Below, piece after piece: positions 62,143-64,000 of a stretch of DNA of 64,000 nucleotides; the first letter of the stretch is position 1; each line of letters begins with the position of its first letter. The notes beneath the pieces are model-generated. The model was not told the origin of the DNA. It ran no database searches and saw only the letters and a list, made by a program, of their open reading frames with translations. A program made the translations under genes and the position numbers. The DNA comes from Buchnera aphidicola (Ceratoglyphina bambusae) (GTDB lineage: Bacteria; Pseudomonadota; Gammaproteobacteria; Enterobacterales; Enterobacteriaceae). The stretch is from contig NZ_CP134982.1 of the NCBI RefSeq assembly GCF_039363085.1, forward strand, positions 360,620 through 424,619. The letters run 5' to 3'.

Positions 62143-63531
62143 TTATTTAATATAAGGATTTTTACTTTTTTTAAAAAATATATTTAAAGTAATCCCTTTT
62201 AAATTTAAATGTTTAATAAAACTATTAATTAAGTATTTTTTATATGAATTAATTAAATTATCTGTTCTATTACCATGAATTAATATTCTAAATGGTTTTT
62301 TAGAAATTAAATTTGCATATTTTAATTTTATTTTTTTTCTATCAAATAATGGAGGTTTATGATTGTTAACAATAGTATGTAATATTTTTGTTAACTTAGA
62401 CGGAGAATAATCTTTATTAACTAAGTTGTTAATTTTTTCTATAGTGTTAAATATAGAAAATATATTTTTTTTATATTTTGCTGAAATAAAATGAAAATCT
62501 AATAAGATAGTTTTTTTAATAAAATTTTTAAGTAATTCTTTAAATTTTATTTTTTCTTTTAAAGATAATAAATCCCATTTGTTAATAACAATAAAAATAT
62601 ATTTTTCTAAAGAAATGACATTATTTATTAAATAAAAATCTTGATTAGATATTCCAATACTAGCATCAATAATTAACATAATAATATCTCCATTCATAAT
62701 AGAACTCATTGTCTTTGAAACAGACAATGATTCTTTTTTAGAAAAAAAATTTTTTTTCTTTCTTATTCCAGCTGTATCTATAAAAATATAATTTACGTTT
62801 TTATATATAAATGGAATTTCAACACTATCTGTAGTAGTTCCAGGAAAATTATCAGTAATAATACGATTTTCATTAATTATAGAATTTATTAAAGTAGATT
62901 TTCCAATATTAGGTTTACCTAAAACAACAATTTTTGTATAAATTTTATTATAATTTTTATTTATCCTATAATCCTCTAACAAATAAAAATTTTTTTTATA
63001 TAAATTATATTTAAAAGTATATTTATTTTTATATATCCAAGGTATAATTTTATCATAAAATAAATTTTTAATACCAATGTTGTTAGAAGAAGAAGTAAAG
63101 TAAACAGACTTAAATCCTAAAGAATAAAAATCCATATTGGTGCTAGAAAAATTAAAATTCTCAGATTTATTAACTATTAAAAAAATTTTTCTATTAAACT
63201 TTCTTAAAACTTTAGATATTTCTTTATCTAAAAAAGTTATACCGTCAATAGCACTAACTACAAATAAAATTAATTTAGAATTATTAATATAAAACATAAT
63301 TTTATTTTCTATTTTCTTATATAAACAAGAATTATTTTTATACTTTATACCAGCTGTATCAACAAGAAAAAAACAGTCGCAATGTTTATTACAAATACAA
63401 ACAATATTAGAATCTCTAGTAAAATTTTTACAATCTGTAGCAATAGAAATTCTATTATTTAAAAACATATTAAATAAACTAGATTTACCAACATTAGTCC
63501 TACCTATTAAACTCACATATTTATTAATCAT
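62143..63531 (-). CDS. der: Ribosome-assembly GTPase Der (EngA)
   Basis: Double-GTPase needed for 50S maturation. 462 residues (E. coli 490), the loss mostly in the linker and C-terminal tail. First G domain begins GRTNVGKSS (10-18), second contains GKPNIGKSTL, each with DTAG and NKxD motifs, followed by a KH-like domain (about 380-462). Convergent with fdx. Confidence 0.96.
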   Translation of the reverse strand: MINKYVSLIGRTNVGKSSLFNMFLNNRISIATDCKNFTRDSNIVCICNKHCDCFFLVDTAGIKYKNNSCLYKKIENKIMFYINNSKLILFVVSAIDGITFLDKEISKVLRKFNRKIFLIVNKSENFNFSSTNMDFYSLGFKSVYFTSSSNNIGIKNLFYDKIIPWIYKNKYTFKYNLYKKNFYLLEDYRINKNYNKIYTKIVVLGKPNIGKSTLINSIINENRIITDNFPGTTTDSVEIPFIYKNVNYIFIDTAGIRKKKNFFSKKESLSVSKTMSSIMNGDIIMLIIDASIGISNQDFYLINNVISLEKYIFIVINKWDLLSLKEKIKFKELLKNFIKKTILLDFHFISAKYKKNIFSIFNTIEKINNLVNKDYSPSKLTKILHTIVNNHKPPLFDRKKIKLKYANLISKKPFRILIHGNRTDNLINSYKKYLINSFIKHLNLKGITLNIFFKKSKNPYIK

Positions 63532-64000
63532 AACATTTTACTCGTGCAATAACAAAATTTAATTAAATTATATTATAAAACTATTATAAATTAAAATTTT
63601 GTATAACTAAATAAAAATATTACATTTTACTATTATATTAATTATTAAATTAATATATAATATATTAACTAAATATTACATTTTACTATTATATTAATTA
63701 TTAAATTAATATATAATATATTAACTAAATAAAAAAAATATAATCTCATCTGTAGAGTCTTTTAAATAACTTACTTAAATATTATTTAATTTAAACATTT
63801 TATTTCAATAATATATATATATTTATATAAAAATATATATATATATATTAATATATATTAAAACTTACAAAGTTATTATAAAATTGTATAATAGATTTTT
63901 TTGTTTATATATTTTTATAATTAGTACTTTTGATGAATTTAATTTTATTTATATATAAATTTTAAATTAATTTCTTATATAATGGAGATAAATATATTAA
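63532..64000. other. 469-bp non-coding A/T region at the right edge
   Basis: No gene is recognisable. It holds a 56-bp tandem duplication, alternating AT runs around 63808-63860 and a GGAG at 63984-63987 that could be a Shine-Dalgarno sequence for a gene starting just beyond the window. No clear DnaA box (TTATCCACA-like) is seen. If the Buchnera-like order continues, mnmG and the origin region would follow (inference). Confidence 0.5.
63615..63726. repeat. 56-bp tandem duplication with internal palindrome
   Basis: Two identical 56-bp units, 63615-63670 and 63671-63726 (first base mismatch at the left boundary only). Each unit includes a perfect 10-bp inverted repeat with a 4-nt loop (first copy: 63634-63643 and 63648-63657). 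The identity of the copies in rapidly evolving A/T DNA suggests a recent event. Confidence 0.85.

Noticed and set aside
63800..63865. Alternating AT tract as a functional element on its own
   Set aside because: Such runs arise easily by chance and slippage in this base composition; reported only as part of the right-edge region.

Overview
The window is a contiguous piece of a strongly reduced, extremely A+T-rich chromosome of a gammaproteobacterial (Enterobacterales) insect endosymbiont. Evidence seen directly: intergenic DNA is almost pure A/T, proteins are Lys/Asn/Ile-rich, genes carry adenine runs up to 19 nt, no mobile elements, phage genes, CRISPR arrays or dedicated transcription regulators are visible, and nearly every gene is an end-to-end homologue of an Escherichia coli gene in fragments of the ancestral enterobacterial order. 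From memory of the Buchnera aphidicola gene order, almost the whole window is colinear with the last quarter of that chromosome (aroE/23S, def-fmt, ribosomal block, tus, trpS-rpe-aroB-aroK, dnaB, gshB to yggX, rpsF block, pgi, hslVU, epmA, dapF, rho-trxA-rep, ilvDC, isc, der). I infer a divergent Buchnera or a sister symbiont lineage; the species cannot be named from the sequence alone.

Layout. 1-1472: 5' part of a 23S rRNA gene preceded by tRNA-Glu with its own promoter and no 16S gene. 1595-4601: aroE and tsaC diverge from def and fmt. 4669-18281: complete alpha, spc and S10 ribosomal operons in E. coli order, all on the minus strand. 18553-24064: tufA, fusA, rpsG, rpsL and tusBCD. 24260-27704: trpS, rpe, aroB, aroK. 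28081-38236: tRNA-Ser, a frame-disrupted nfuA, ssb, dusA, dnaB, gshB, yqgE, ruvX, hemW, trmB, yggX, sbcB, tRNA-Asn and tRNA-Ile(CAU). 38300-47482: rph, rplI-rpsR-rpsF, miaA, pgi, orn, tRNA-Gly, rpmE, hslVU, fpr. 47513-53591: epmA, a 500-codon orphan gene, dapF, tRNA-Pro, tRNA-His, rho, trxA. 53667-63531: rep, ilvC, ilvD, tRNA-Trp, iscS-iscU-hscB-fdx and der. 63532-64000: non-coding A/T DNA with a 56-bp tandem repeat, possibly the approach to the replication origin.

Functional picture. Translation dominates (ribosomal proteins, factors, tRNAs and tRNA-modifying enzymes TsaC, TusBCD, DusA, TrmB, MiaA). Metabolic genes point to provisioning of essential amino acids: AroB/AroE/AroK (shikimate pathway), IlvC/IlvD (branched-chain amino acids), DapF (lysine and peptidoglycan). 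IlvD and other iron-sulfur enzymes explain the retained IscS-IscU-HscB-Fdx and NfuA. The most notable items are an A11 tract that breaks nfuA where one extra A restores a full-length protein, the orphan gene at 48614-50116 with its own terminator, a perfectly symmetrical divergent promoter between tRNA-Trp and iscS, an S10 operon promoter placed too close to rpsJ for the classical L4-responsive leader, and an isc cluster lacking iscR, iscA and hscA. A few starts were moved inward (rpsK, rpsH, rpsC, rplV, rpsF, yqgE) to match family length and Shine-Dalgarno position.
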